The position numbers were made by a program, and so were the translations under genes. The notes below the pieces were generated by a model, which was not told the DNA's origin, ran no database searches, and saw only the letters and a program-made list of their open reading frames with translations. This document shows, one piece after another, positions 9,630 through 18,507 of a stretch of 64,000 nucleotides of DNA (its first letter is position 1; each line of letters begins with the position of its first letter). The stretch is from Sphingomonas faeni (lineage in GTDB: Bacteria; Pseudomonadota; Alphaproteobacteria; Sphingomonadales; Sphingomonadaceae): the NCBI RefSeq assembly GCF_024273235.1, contig NZ_JANBVH010000021.1, positions 1 through 64,000 of the forward strand, read 5' to 3'.

Positions 9630-11123
9630 ATGACGGGCGCGCGCGCAGCCTTGGCCGAGGGGCGCCCCGCGCTCGTCTGGCGTCGTCAGGTCGCCGACAC
9701 CGAAACGCCGGTCGCCGCCGCGCTGAAGCTGATCGAGCCGGGGCGTGGCGACTTCCTGCTCGAATCGGTCGAGGGCGGTGAGACACGTGGTCGCCACAGC
9801 TTGATTGGCCTCGCGCCCGACCTGCTGTTCCGCGCAAACGGCCACAGCGCCGAGATCAACCGCCACTGGGCGACCGATCGCGAGACGTTCGAGCCGTGCC
9901 CGGTGCCGACCCTCGACGCCTTGCGGATGCTGGTGGCCGAGTGCCGCGCGGAGGTTCCGCCCGAACTTCCCCGCGCGCTAGCCTGCCTGGTCGGGTATTT
10001 CGGCTATGAGACGATCGGCCTCGTCGAGGACCTGCCGCAACCGCCGGTCGACCCGCTCGGCCTGCCCGACATGATCTTCGTGCGGCCGACGGTGGTGCTC
10101 GTGTTCGATCGCCTGACCGATGCGCTGTACCTTGTCGCGCCGGCCTGGCCCGATCCTTCGCGGGATGCCGACGCGATCGTGACCGAGGCGGAAGAGCGTC
10201 TCGATGCGGTCGCCGCGAAGCTCGCCAGCACGCCCGTCCCCGCCCCGATCCGTGCCGACGTCGCCGAGCCCGTCTACACGCCCGCGCTGCCCGAGGGCCG
10301 GTACGGCGAGATGGTCGCCACCGCGAAGGACTATATCCTCGCCGGCGACATCTTCCAGGTGGTCCTCGCGCAGCGCTTCAGCACGCCGTTCGCGCTACCC
10401 CCGTTCGAGCTCTACCGCTCGCTAAGGCGCATCAACCCGTCGCCGTTCCTGTATCACCTCGACCTGCCCGGCTTCGCGCTGATCGGCTCGAGCCCCGAAA
10501 TCCTCGTCCGCGTCCGCGACGACGAAGTGACGATCCGCCCGATCGCCGGCACCCGCCCACGCGGCAAGACCGCCGCCGAGGACGAGGCGAACCGCGTGAG
10601 CCTGCTCGCCGACCCGAAGGAGCGCGCCGAACACCTGATGCTGCTGGATTTGGGCCGCAACGACGTCGGTCGCGCCGCATCGCCAGGCTCGGTGAAGGTG
10701 ACCGCCAGCTACGGCGTCGAATTCTACAGCCACGTCATGCACATCGTCTCGAACGTCGTCGGCACGCTGTCCCCCGACAAGGACGCGCTCGACGCGCTGT
10801 TCGCGGGCTTCCCTGCCGGCACCGTCAGCGGCGCGCCAAAGGTTCGCGCCTGCCAGATCATCGCCGAGCTGGAACCCGAGCGGCGCGGCGCGTATGCGGG
10901 CGGTGTGGGCTATTTCTCCCCCGACGGATCGATGGACTCGTGCATCGTGCTGCGGACCGCGGTGGTGAAGGACGGCACGATCCACGTCCAGGCCGGCGCC
11001 GGCATCGTCGCCGACAGCGTCCCCGAATACGAACAGCGCGAGTGCGAGGCGAAGGCCGGCGCGATTCTCGCCGCTGCTCGCGAAGCCGTTAGCCGGGCAA
11101 AGGCACCGGGTTTCGGTCAGTAA
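9630..11123 (+). CDS. trpE: Anthranilate synthase component I
   Basis: Makes anthranilate from chorismate with the TrpG amidotransferase. The N-terminal domain has the tryptophan feedback motif LLES at residues 43-46. The chorismate-binding domain shows IRPIAGTRPRG, LDLGRNDVGR, HIVSNVVG, FPAGTVSGAPKVRA and QAGAGIVADS. 497 aa is typical. The start at 9630 (MTGARAAL) follows the ppiD stop by four bases. trpG lies about 0.8 kb downstream, separated by a repeat and an opposite-strand gene, so the two subunits are not directly co-translated. Confidence 0.97.
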   Translation: MTGARAALAEGRPALVWRRQVADTETPVAAALKLIEPGRGDFLLESVEGGETRGRHSLIGLAPDLLFRANGHSAEINRHWATDRETFEPCPVPTLDALRMLVAECRAEVPPELPRALACLVGYFGYETIGLVEDLPQPPVDPLGLPDMIFVRPTVVLVFDRLTDALYLVAPAWPDPSRDADAIVTEAEERLDAVAAKLASTPVPAPIRADVAEPVYTPALPEGRYGEMVATAKDYILAGDIFQVVLAQRFSTPFALPPFELYRSLRRINPSPFLYHLDLPGFALIGSSPEILVRVRDDEVTIRPIAGTRPRGKTAAEDEANRVSLLADPKERAEHLMLLDLGRNDVGRAASPGSVKVTASYGVEFYSHVMHIVSNVVGTLSPDKDALDALFAGFPAGTVSGAPKVRACQIIAELEPERRGAYAGGVGYFSPDGSMDSCIVLRTAVVKDGTIHVQAGAGIVADSVPEYEQRECEAKAGAILAAAREAVSRAKAPGFGQ

Positions 11124-11170
11124 GGCTCTGTGCCCACGGACAAGGCGGGCCGGAGCTGGACAACCCAACC

Positions 11171-11270
11171 ACCCCGGCGAAGGCCGGGGCCCAATTGGTG
11201 AGGTCGCGGTAACGGGCCGCAACGTCCATCTCGACCGTCCCCCAATTGGGCCCCGGCCTTCGCCGGGGGG
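11171..11270. repeat. Palindromic repeat (REP/BIME-like)
   Basis: Inverted pair: ACCCCGGCGAAGGCCGGGGC followed by CCAATTGG, and the mirror CCAATTGGGCCCCGGCCTTCGCCGGGGG. Each arm is itself a hairpin. It lies between convergent trpE and the exported-protein gene. The same arm type recurs at 15827-15852. Confidence 0.85.
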
Positions 11271-11311
11271 GGCGTTGTTTTTGGCTCCGCAAACGTCCAA
11301 ATGACAAAAGC

Positions 11312-11716
11312 TTACGGCGTAGTATTCGTCTCGCTCGCTGGCGCACGACGCTCCGCCGCATACGCCTGGTTACGCTGCATGAAGCAGCCCGACTGCCCCC
11401 CGGTCCCGACCGCCGAGCACGTATCCGGCAACCCACCGGCAACCCGCCCGATCTGATCCATCGTCGCCGCTCGGTTCACCCAGCTCTGGTTCTGCGCCGC
11501 GATCGGTTTGTCCTCACGCAACGACTTCGGGATGCGGTACGGCTGGTCGAGCGTCGAGCACACGACGATCTCGCCGCCGCTCGACTTGGGGCATTTCTGG
11601 TCGCCGGTCAGCGTGACGCTACGGATACGCTGGGGCGGGGTGTCGACCTGCGCGTCCTGGGCATACGCCATGCCGGGAAGTGCGATCAGTGCAGCGAGGA
11701 CGACGGTACGTAACAT
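11312..11716 (-). CDS. Small exported protein, unknown
   Basis: 134 residues with a signal peptide (MLRTVVLAALIALPGMAYAQ, cleavage after about residue 19). The mature part has a few cysteines (QKCPKSSGG, VVCSTLDQPYRIP, PDTCSAVG, GCFMQRNQ) that could form two disulfides, and an otherwise polar low-complexity tail. A strong Shine-Dalgarno AAAGGAG lies about 8 bases before the ATG. It sits on the opposite strand between trpE and trpG. The pattern resembles small conserved sphingomonad periplasmic proteins, but I do not recognise a named family. Confidence 0.75.
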   Translation of the reverse strand: MLRTVVLAALIALPGMAYAQDAQVDTPPQRIRSVTLTGDQKCPKSSGGEIVVCSTLDQPYRIPKSLREDKPIAAQNQSWVNRAATMDQIGRVAGGLPDTCSAVGTGGQSGCFMQRNQAYAAERRAPASETNTTP

Positions 11717-11931
11717 CGGTTAAGGCTCCTTTGAACGGATAACGTCCGTCACGCGGCATTGCTCCGCGCTGAATGATGCGCCGCCTGCGCTTCCGATATA
11801 GGAAGGCACCCGACGATCCGCGACTGTTCGATGGCGGAATTAGGGCAATCGGTCGCAGCGCGGTTGATGGAGCGTAACATCGGGCGCCGCTGCCATGTTG
11901 CACCGCGCCCCGCTTAGGCTATGGCGGCGCC

Positions 11932-12615
11932 ATGATCCTCGTCGTCGACAATTACGACAGCTTCACCTGGAACCTCGTCCATTACCTGATGGAACTGGGC
12001 GCCGAGGTGGAGGTCGTCCGCAACGATGCGATCTCCGCCGGGCAGGCTCTGTCGTCGGGCGCGGACGCGTTCCTCATTTCCCCCGGCCCCTGCACGCCGA
12101 CCGAGGCAGGCGTCAGCCTCGATCTGGTCGCGGCCTGCGCGGATGCCGGCAAACCGTTGCTCGGCGTGTGCCTCGGTCACCAGGCGATCGGCCAGCATTT
12201 CGGCGGCAAGGTCGAGCGCGGCGGCCTCATGCACGGCAAGACCTCGCCGGTGCTCCATGACGATACCGGCCTGTACGCAGGGTTGCCCTCGCCGTTCATC
12301 GCCACGCGCTACCATTCGCTGATCGTCAACGCGGTGCCGGAGACGCTGGTGGTGAACGCCACAGCGCAGGACGGCACGGTGATGGGCTTCCGCCACAAGA
12401 CGCTGCCGATCCACGGCGTGCAGTTCCACCCGGAAAGCATCGCCACCGAACACGGCCACGCGATGCTGGCGAACTTCCTGAAGATGGCGAACATCCCCCA
12501 CGTACTCCCCTCCCGCCTGCGGGAGGGGTCGGGGGAGGGCAGCGCCGCGCCCACGACCTCGGCTGGACAGGAAGCCCCTCCCCTGACCCCTCCCGCAAGC
12601 GGGAGGGGAATGTGA
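11932..12615 (+). CDS. trpG: Anthranilate synthase component II (glutamine amidotransferase)
   Basis: Class I glutamine amidotransferase that supplies ammonia to TrpE (and possibly PabB). The catalytic triad is visible: Cys80 in [10 protein letters not shown], and His166 and Glu168 in GVQFHPESI. The normal family C-terminus is reached near residue 188. The last ~39 residues are encoded by an inverted palindromic repeat (12507-12608), giving a low-complexity tail rich in Pro, Gly, Ser and Arg. The stop overlaps the GTG of trpD. This is the first gene of a trpG-trpD-trpC-moaC run. Confidence 0.95.
   Translation: MILVVDNYDSFTWNLVHYLMELGAEVEVVRNDAISAGQALSSGADAFLISPGPCTPTEAGVSLDLVAACADAGKPLLGVCLGHQAIGQHFGGKVERGGLMHGKTSPVLHDDTGLYAGLPSPFIATRYHSLIVNAVPETLVVNATAQDGTVMGFRHKTLPIHGVQFHPESIATEHGHAMLANFLKMANIPHVLPSRLREGSGEGSAAPTTSAGQEAPPLTPPASGRGM
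12507..12608. repeat. Palindromic repeat inside the trpG 3' end
   Basis: Two palindromes, CCCCTCCCGCCTGCGGGAGG and CCCCTCCCGCAAGCGGGAGG, each followed by GG, in inverted arrangement about 60 bases apart. They are read in frame as the TrpG tail. The right edge (GGGAGGGGAA) directly precedes the GTG start of trpD and is its only visible ribosome-binding site. Confidence 0.88.
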
Positions 12616-13592
12616 ACCTCCCAGACCCAACCTCGCCCCTATCCCGCGAATCCGCCCGAGAAGCCTTCGCCGACATCCTCGACGCGCGCGCCAGCGACGA
12701 CGCGATCGCCACCTTCCTCACCGATCTGGCGACCCGCGGCGAGACCAGCATCGAGATCGCCGAAGCCGCCCGCGCGCTGCGCGACCGGATGATCCCGATC
12801 AACGCCCCCGCCGGCGCGATCGACGTCTGCGGCACCGGCGGCGACGGCCACCACACGCTTAACGTCTCGACCGCCGTCGCGCTGGTCGTTGCAGCGTGCG
12901 GCGTCCCCGTCGCCAAGCACGGCAACCGCGCCGCCTCCAGCAAGGCCGGCGCCGCGGACACGCTCGAAGTCCTCGGCCTCGACATGGACCGCGCCGGCGC
13001 CACCGCCGAGGCCAGCCTCAACGAGATCGGCATCGCCTTCCTCTTCGCCGCCAACCACCACCCGGCGATGAAGCGCATCACCCCGATCCGCCAACGCATC
13101 GGCAAGCGGACGATCTTCAACCTGATGGGCCCGCTCGCCAACCCCGCCGGCACCACCCGCCAGCTGATCGGCATCGCTCGCCCCGACTACGTCGCGCTCT
13201 ACGCCGACGCGCTGGAGCAACTCGGCACCGAAGCCGCACTCGTCGTCTCGGGCGAAGAAGGCCTCGACGAAATCTCGGGCGCCGGCCCCAGCATCGTCGC
13301 CTCGGTCGGCAGCGTCGCGCTTCCTGCCAGGATCACCCCCGAAGACGCCGGCCTCACCCGCCACGCCATCACCGATATCCGCGGCGGCGACGCGGCGCAC
13401 AACGCCGACGCGCTCCGCCGCCTGCTGAAGGGCGAGGCGGGACCCTACCGCGACGCCGTCCTGCTCAACGCCGCCGCCGCCTTGATGGTCGCCGGCACTG
13501 TCCCCACTCTCGTCGAAGGCGCCGCGCAAGCCGCCGCCGCCCTCGACACCGGCAGCGCCGACGCGCTGCTCGCCCGCTGGATCGCCTACTGA
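12612..13592 (+). CDS. trpD: Anthranilate phosphoribosyltransferase
   Basis: Transfers phosphoribose from PRPP to anthranilate. It has the PRPP signature [17 protein letters not shown], the anthranilate-site segment [18 protein letters not shown], and the second-metal region where EISGAGPS is expected. 326 aa. The GTG start overlaps the trpG stop (ATGTGA) and follows AGGGGAA supplied by the repeat, so expression should depend on trpG translation. One base separates it from trpC. Confidence 0.96.
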   Translation: MNLPDPTSPLSRESAREAFADILDARASDDAIATFLTDLATRGETSIEIAEAARALRDRMIPINAPAGAIDVCGTGGDGHHTLNVSTAVALVVAACGVPVAKHGNRAASSKAGAADTLEVLGLDMDRAGATAEASLNEIGIAFLFAANHHPAMKRITPIRQRIGKRTIFNLMGPLANPAGTTRQLIGIARPDYVALYADALEQLGTEAALVVSGEEGLDEISGAGPSIVASVGSVALPARITPEDAGLTRHAITDIRGGDAAHNADALRRLLKGEAGPYRDAVLLNAAAALMVAGTVPTLVEGAAQAAAALDTGSADALLARWIAY

Positions 13593-13593
13593 C

Positions 13594-14385
13594 ATGACCA
13601 TGCTCGACCGTATCCTCGAGACCAAGCGCGCCGAAGTCGCCGCGCGCAAGGCCACGACCTCGCTCGCCGATATCGATGCCGGCATCGCCCGGATGTCGAA
13701 GCCACGCGGCTTCCGCGCCGCACTTGATGCGAAAAAGGGCGACACGAAAACCGGCTACGCACTCGTCGCCGAGGTCAAGAAGGCGAGCCCCTCGAAGGGC
13801 CTGATTCGCGCCGATTTCGACCCCGTCGCGCACGCCCGCGCCTACGAAGCCGGTGGCGCCGCCTGCCTGTCGGTCCTCACGGATGAAAAGTGGTTCCAGG
13901 GCTCCGACGCCTATCTGACCGCCGCGCGCGACGCCGTCTCGATCCCCGTCCTCCGGAAAGATTTCATGGTCGACCCGTGGCAGTCGACCGAAGCGCGCGC
14001 GATCGGCGCCGACTGCATCCTGATCATCGTCGCCGCGCTCGACGACATCCAGATGGCCGAGATCGAGGCGTCCGCGCTCGAATGCGGCATGGACGTGCTG
14101 GTCGAGGTCCACGACGCACACGAGATGGAGCGCGCGCTGAGGCTCAAGTCGCGGCTGATCGGCGTCAACAACCGCGACCTGCGCGACTTCACGGTCGATT
14201 TCCAGCGCACCTACGATCTCGTCGGCAAGGCGCCCAAGGACTGCACCTTCGTCGCCGAGAGCGGGCTGACGACCCGCGCCGAACTCGACGCGATGGCCGA
14301 GCACGACATCCACTGCTTCCTGATCGGCGAAGCACTCATGCGCCAAGACGACGTCGAAGCCGCCACGCGCGCGCTCGTCGGGTGA
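13594..14385 (+). CDS. trpC: Indole-3-glycerol phosphate synthase
   Basis: Closes the indole ring from CdRP. A monofunctional TIM-barrel enzyme of 263 aa (no TrpF domain). Family motifs: [14 protein letters not shown] (substrate lysine), [35 protein letters not shown] and FVAESGLTT. Two nearby ATG codons (13594 and 13600) are possible starts. The stop overlaps the GTG of moaC (GTGA). Confidence 0.96.
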   Translation: MTMLDRILETKRAEVAARKATTSLADIDAGIARMSKPRGFRAALDAKKGDTKTGYALVAEVKKASPSKGLIRADFDPVAHARAYEAGGAACLSVLTDEKWFQGSDAYLTAARDAVSIPVLRKDFMVDPWQSTEARAIGADCILIIVAALDDIQMAEIEASALECGMDVLVEVHDAHEMERALRLKSRLIGVNNRDLRDFTVDFQRTYDLVGKAPKDCTFVAESGLTTRAELDAMAEHDIHCFLIGEALMRQDDVEAATRALVG

Positions 14386-14849
14386 CCGGCCTAACCCACA
14401 TCGACGAAGCCGGCGCGGCAAGAATGGTCGACGTCGGCGGCAAGGCGGTCACCGCCCGCGAAGCCGTCGCCTCCGGCCGCATCACCATGTCCGCCGAAGC
14501 CGCCGCGGCAATCGGCGCCGGAACCGCGAAAAAGGGCGACGTCCTCGCGGTCGCACGGGTCGCCGGCATCATGGCCGCCAAGCGCACCAGCGACCTGATC
14601 CCCCTTTGCCACCCGCTCCCGCTCACGAAGGTCGAGATCGACCTGGTCGTGGACGAAACCGGCGTAACCGCCACCGCCACCGCCTCGACCGAAGGCAAGA
14701 CCGGCGTCGAGATGGAAGCCCTGACGGCGGCCACGGTAACGCTCCTGACGATCTACGACATGGCCAAAGCGATCGACAAGACGATGGTCCTCTCGGACAT
14801 CCGCGTCAGAGCAAAATCCGGCGGCAAATCCGGCAACTGGACCGCGTAA
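14382..14849 (+). CDS. moaC: Cyclic pyranopterin monophosphate synthase
   Basis: Second step of molybdenum cofactor synthesis: converts the GTP-derived cyclic intermediate to cPMP. Motifs: [16 protein letters not shown], the active-site region [16 protein letters not shown], and [20 protein letters not shown] with the following Lys-rich KAIDKTM. 155 aa is standard. The GTG start ([11 protein letters not shown]) overlaps the trpC stop by four bases, so it is coupled to the trp genes. moeA lies 1.3 kb downstream, beyond the opposite-strand tonB gene. Confidence 0.96.
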   Translation: MTGLTHIDEAGAARMVDVGGKAVTAREAVASGRITMSAEAAAAIGAGTAKKGDVLAVARVAGIMAAKRTSDLIPLCHPLPLTKVEIDLVVDETGVTATATASTEGKTGVEMEALTAATVTLLTIYDMAKAIDKTMVLSDIRVRAKSGGKSGNWTA

Positions 14850-14853
14850 CAAA

Positions 14854-14878
14854 CCCCTCTCCCTGAAGGGGAGAGGGA
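14854..14878. repeat. Short palindrome after moaC
   Basis: CCCCTCTCCCTGAAGGGGAG followed by AGGGA forms a compact hairpin just after moaC and before the convergent tonB stop. No T-run follows, so a role as terminator is only possible. Confidence 0.6.
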
Positions 14879-14940
14879 GAGACGCCGAAGGCGGCGAAGG
14901 GTGAGGGCAAGCCAAGCCGGACGCGCTCGGCTATGGCCCC

Positions 14941-15681
14941 TCAATCCTCATCCATAGACCAGTCGTGGCTCTCCACGATCGTCGACTCCACCGGCCGCCC
15001 CGCCGCATCGAGCGATGGATCATACCGAAACCGCTGCTCGATCAGCCGGCACGTAAGATCATCCAGCACCCGGCTCCCGCTCGACCGCGTCACCCGGCAC
15101 CGCGACACCCGCCCGTTGGTTTGAACCAGATACCGCACAGAAACCCGCCCCCGGATCCCGGTCTCGGCGGCCTCGCGCGGATAATCCGAGTCCCGCAACC
15201 GCCCGCTGCGCCACTCCGGCGGCGTCTCCTCGCCCCCACCGCCGTCACCGTCCCCATACCCACCGCTCCCGGTCCCATTACCGATCCCGCCACTCCCGGT
15301 TCCCGGCCCGCGAACATTCGAAGCCCCCGAGGTCGCCTCCGCACCCACCCCAGCCTTCTCCGCCACCACGACAGGCGGCGGCACGACGATCGGCACGATC
15401 GGCGGCGGCGCCACCACTTCGGTAGCCTTCGACTTCAGGTTAGGCGGCGACGCAGCCCCCTCGGGCTTGCGGCTAGGCGACGGCCGAGGCCTGACCTTCT
15501 CCTCGGGCGGCGGCGGCGGAGGTGGCGCCACGCTGAAAACTTTCAGCGCATCGGTCACGGCCGTCGGCAACGGCACCACGAGCCCATAAATCAGCGCATA
15601 GCCCAGCAACCCCGACACCACGACGGCCCCCGTCGCCGCGCCGATCCTGTCTCTCGCCCGAGGCTGATTGCGTGTCATCAT
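14941..15681 (-). CDS. TonB family protein
   Basis: Energy-transducing periplasm-spanning protein for TonB-dependent outer membrane uptake. A membrane anchor is at about residues 15-37 (GAVVVSGLLGYALIYGL). Then comes a proline-rich stretch (APPPPPPPEEKVRPRP...) and a glycine-rich linker. The C-terminal domain (about 165-246) has the TonB_C pattern RGRVSVRYLVQTNGRVSRC and QRFRYDPSLDAAGRP. I chose the ATG at 15681; a TTG at 15711 is an alternative. ExbB/ExbD are not in the window, so the partner receptors are unknown. Confidence 0.87.
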   Translation of the reverse strand: MMTRNQPRARDRIGAATGAVVVSGLLGYALIYGLVVPLPTAVTDALKVFSVAPPPPPPPEEKVRPRPSPSRKPEGAASPPNLKSKATEVVAPPPIVPIVVPPPVVVAEKAGVGAEATSGASNVRGPGTGSGGIGNGTGSGGYGDGDGGGGEETPPEWRSGRLRDSDYPREAAETGIRGRVSVRYLVQTNGRVSRCRVTRSSGSRVLDDLTCRLIEQRFRYDPSLDAAGRPVESTIVESHDWSMDED

Positions 15682-15826
15682 ACTGATCTGGTGTCTCTTT
15701 CCCCCAAACAAAGCCCCGCAAAGGATGAACCCCCGCTGGCTGGAGGTTCGAAGTACGCGTTAGAAGATCACCCGCAGCCCCTAGCCGGCCCGGAAGAAAA
15801 CGGAAGCACACCGACCTACCAGCACC

Positions 15827-15947
15827 ACCCCGGCGAAGGCCGGGGCCCAATTGAGAAGGCCAACATTATCGCGACCGCCATCGGCCAAACCCTTGTTTCC
15901 CCGCGAAGGCGGGGACCCAGCCTGGCCTCCCGCCTTCGCGGGAGAAC
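15827..15947. repeat. Two palindromic repeats upstream of tonB
   Basis: ACCCCGGCGAAGGCCGGGGC with CCAATT (15827-15852) matches the 11171 element. A second composite hairpin, TTTCCCCGCGAAGGCGGGGACCC with GCCTCCCGCCTTCGCGGGAGAA, spans 15896-15947. The remaining bases between tonB and moeA (15682-15826 and 15948-16197) hold no gene I can support. Confidence 0.82.
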
Positions 15948-16197
15948 AAGGAGGCGGTAGCTATCATTCGATATCGGTCAGGCCAGGCAGGGCGCTAGCG
16001 GGCAAGCGCCCCGCACCCCGCACAGCCAACAACACCTGTCCTACACACCAGACCCATGGCAAAGCACGGAACATACCCACGCACCCTGCGCTTCCCCCAT
16101 TCGAAACCGCCCCAAAACACAAACCGCCAAAACGCTCCCAGCGTCTATACTTCCTATACTTCACTTTTCAGAACCGCCCGAAAACAGAGTCTTACGC

Positions 16198-17379
16198 ATG
16201 ACCCTCGTCCCCGTCGCCGAAGCCCAGACCCGCCTCTTCGCCATGGCCCCCCGCGTCGGCCGCGAGACCGTCCCCCTGCGCGAAGCCGCCGGCCGCTGGG
16301 CCGCGCAGGACATCCTCGCCCGCCGCACGCAACCCGCCGCCGACCTCTCGGCCATGGACGGCTACGCGATCCGCTTCGAAGACCTCCCTGGCCCCTGGAA
16401 AGTCATCGGCGAAAGCGCCGCCGGCCGCCCCTTCACTGGCAAGGTCGCCCCCGGAGAGGCCACCCGCATCTTCACCGGCGCCGCGATGCCCGAAGGCGCC
16501 GACACCGTCATGGTCCAGGAAGAGGCCGAACGAGACGGCGCCACACTGATCCTAGCCGGCGAAGGCCCCCCGACGCTCGGCCGCAACACCCGCCGCAAAG
16601 GCCTCGACTTCTCGACCGGCACCCGCCTGATCGCCGCCGGCGACCGCCTCAGCCCGGCGCGCATCGCCGTCGCCGCGACCGGCGGCCACGGCAGCCTCGC
16701 CGTCAACCGCCGCGTCCGCGTCGCCGTCGCCGCGACCGGCGACGAACTCGTCCCCCCGGGCTCGACCACCGACGGCGTCGCGCTCCCCGAATCGAACGGC
16801 ATCATGCTGGCGGCAATGCTCGCCGACATGCCCGTCGACATCATCGACCTCGGCATCCTCCCCGACACTCTCGAAATCCTGCGCGACGCCTTCGCCAGCG
16901 TAGAGGCAGACCTGCTCGTCACCACCGGCGGCGCCTCGGTCGGCGATCACGACCTAGTCCGGCCCGCGATCGAAGCCGCCGGCGGCTCCATCGATTTCTG
17001 GCGGATCGCACTGCGCCCCGGCAAGCCGATGATGGCGGGTCGGATCGGCGGCATGATGGTGCTAGGGCTGCCCGGTAATCCCGTGTCGGCGTTCGTCACC
17101 GCGACGCTGTTCGTAAAACCCGTCGTCGCGCACATGGCCGGCGCGCGCGACCCGCTGCCCCAGTCCACGCATGCGCTACTCGGCGAAGACCTCCCCGCCA
17201 ACAACGCCCGCACCGACTATCTCCGCGCCGAACTGCGCGACGGGAAAGCCTATGCCTCGACGATCCAGGACAGCTCGATGCTGCTGACGCTGGCGCGCTC
17301 GACCTGCCTGATCGTCCGCGCCGGCAACGCGCCAGTGGCACGGACAGGCGAATCGGCGGAAATCCTCGTCATCGCGTGA
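16198..17379 (+). CDS. moeA: Molybdopterin molybdotransferase
   Basis: Inserts molybdate into adenylylated molybdopterin. It has the N-terminal SAMDGYAI motif (LSAMDGYAIRFEDL), the MoCF-binding domain with RVAVAATGDELV, VTTGGASVGDHDLV and the GLPGNPVSAFV signature, and a C-terminal beta domain. 393 aa is typical. It shares the cofactor pathway with moaC upstream. lexA follows after 68 bases with its own promoter region. Confidence 0.95.
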   Translation: MTLVPVAEAQTRLFAMAPRVGRETVPLREAAGRWAAQDILARRTQPAADLSAMDGYAIRFEDLPGPWKVIGESAAGRPFTGKVAPGEATRIFTGAAMPEGADTVMVQEEAERDGATLILAGEGPPTLGRNTRRKGLDFSTGTRLIAAGDRLSPARIAVAATGGHGSLAVNRRVRVAVAATGDELVPPGSTTDGVALPESNGIMLAAMLADMPVDIIDLGILPDTLEILRDAFASVEADLLVTTGGASVGDHDLVRPAIEAAGGSIDFWRIALRPGKPMMAGRIGGMMVLGLPGNPVSAFVTATLFVKPVVAHMAGARDPLPQSTHALLGEDLPANNARTDYLRAELRDGKAYASTIQDSSMLLTLARSTCLIVRAGNAPVARTGESAEILVIA

Positions 17380-17388
17380 TACGCACGC

Positions 17389-17417
17389 TTGACGTCGTTA
17401 ATTATGTTCCATAGAAG
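17389..17417 (+). promoter_or_regulatory. Candidate lexA promoter
   Basis: TTGACG at 17389-17394 and TAGAAG at 17412-17417 are 17 bases apart, a plausible sigma-70-type promoter. The -10 region lies within the double SOS box, as expected for repression by LexA. Only the -35 is close to consensus. Confidence 0.5.
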
Positions 17418-17431
17418 TTCCTCGTCTGTTC
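17406..17431. promoter_or_regulatory. Double SOS box (LexA operator) upstream of lexA
   Basis: GTTC at 17406-17409, 17417-17420 and 17428-17431, each separated by exactly 7 bases. This gives two overlapping GTTC-N7-GTTC sites, the established alphaproteobacterial LexA box. They end 16 bases before the lexA ATG (17448), so lexA is very likely autoregulated. Confidence 0.88.
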
Positions 17432-17447
17432 CGGACGGAGAACCGCC

Positions 17448-18122
17448 ATGCTCACGCGCAAGCAGCACGAACTCGTGTGCTTCATCAACGATCGCCTCAA
17501 CGATACCGGCGTCTCGCCGTCGTTCGAGGAGATGAAGGACGCGCTCGACCTCAAGTCGAAGTCGGGCGTCCACCGTCTGATCAGCGCGCTCGAGGAGCGC
17601 AACTTCATCCGCCGCCTGCCGAACCGCGCGCGCGCACTCGAAGTGCTGCGGATGCCCGAGCGTGCGGAGAAGAAGGCGCCCTCGAAGGCCTCGAACGTCA
17701 AGGCGGCCCCCACCGCCGCGACGCCGCACCCGGCCAACGACGTCATCGAGATCCCCCTCCACGGCAGGATCGCGGCCGGCGTCCCGATCGAGGCGTTCGA
17801 AGGCAGCACCATGCTAGCCGTCCCCGCCGCGTTGCTCGGCACCGGCGAACATTATGCGCTGGAAGTCTCCGGCGACTCGATGGTCGAAGCCGGCATCCTC
17901 GACGGCGACTACGCGCTGATCCGCCGCACCGAGACCGCCCGCGACGGTGAGATCGTCGTCGCCCTGATCGAAGACAGCGAAGCCACTCTAAAATACTTCC
18001 GCCGCGAGGGCGCCATGGTCCGCCTCGACCCGGCCAACCGCGCCTACGACCCCCAACGCTACGCCCCCGCGCAGGTCCGCGTGCAGGGCAAGCTATCCGG
18101 CATCCTCCGCCGCTACGACTGA
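17448..18122 (+). CDS. lexA: LexA repressor
   Basis: SOS-response repressor and self-cleaving protease. The N-terminal winged-helix domain (1-65) starts [17 protein letters not shown]. The autocleavage bond Ala110-Gly111 is in [15 protein letters not shown]. The catalytic dyad is Ser144 ([15 protein letters not shown]) and Lys182 ([10 protein letters not shown]). 224 aa. An Ala-Pro-Lys linker (72-95) is longer than in E. coli, as in other alphaproteobacteria. The upstream triple GTTC array explains regulation. Confidence 0.97.
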   Translation: MLTRKQHELVCFINDRLNDTGVSPSFEEMKDALDLKSKSGVHRLISALEERNFIRRLPNRARALEVLRMPERAEKKAPSKASNVKAAPTAATPHPANDVIEIPLHGRIAAGVPIEAFEGSTMLAVPAALLGTGEHYALEVSGDSMVEAGILDGDYALIRRTETARDGEIVVALIEDSEATLKYFRREGAMVRLDPANRAYDPQRYAPAQVRVQGKLSGILRRYD

Positions 18123-18162
18123 ACCGCCGCCGCCTTCTCTGCGCAGCATAGAGAATATGTTC

Positions 18163-18308
18163 GCGCGGAGACGCGGAGACGCGGAGGTGTTTCGCTTGGG
18201 GAGAGCCTTGCGGGTTCAAACGACCGCGGGAGGGACGGCCGGGTAATCTTCAACCTGGTCCAGTTTTTTGTGTAAGACACTGCTCCGCGTCTCCGCGTCT
18301 CCGCGTGA
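18163..18308. repeat. Inverted GCGGAGAC repeat
   Basis: GCGGAGAC direct units (18165-18187) and their reverse complement (18282-18306, CTCCGCGTCTCCGCGTCTCC) form a stem with a ~95-base loop. This lies in the 312-base gene-free spacer between convergent lexA and comEC; nothing else is visible there. Confidence 0.8.
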
Positions 18309-18350
18309 AAATTCATCGCCCTGCCACCGCGCGCGTCGGCTGGCGATTTG

Positions 18351-18507
18351 GATCACGCGAAGGCGCAAAGGCGCGAAGATGTTGCGTTTGCGGGCGCTCA
18401 CCTCACCTCGAAGCGGTCAAGGCGACGCCGCTCTTCAATCCTTCATGGAATTCAAGACGGTCTCCCGAACCGCAACACCTTCGCGCCTTTGCGCCTTCGC
18501 GTGAACA
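18351..18507. repeat. Inverted repeat overlapping the comEC 3' end
   Basis: ACGCGAAGGCGCAAAGGCGC on the left and GCGCCTTTGCGCCTTCGCGT on the right (18482-18502) are exact inverted copies, with flanking GATGTTGCG/CGCAACACC also pairing. The right arm is translated as the ComEC C-terminal residues HAKAQRREG. Confidence 0.82.

Noticed and set aside
11717..11931. Possible trp attenuator or leader peptide before trpG
   Set aside because: No short Trp-rich reading frame and no alternative hairpins with a T-run were found.
18163..18308. CRISPR array
   Set aside because: The GCGGAGAC units are tandem and short and an inverted copy follows; there are no spacers or regular repeats.
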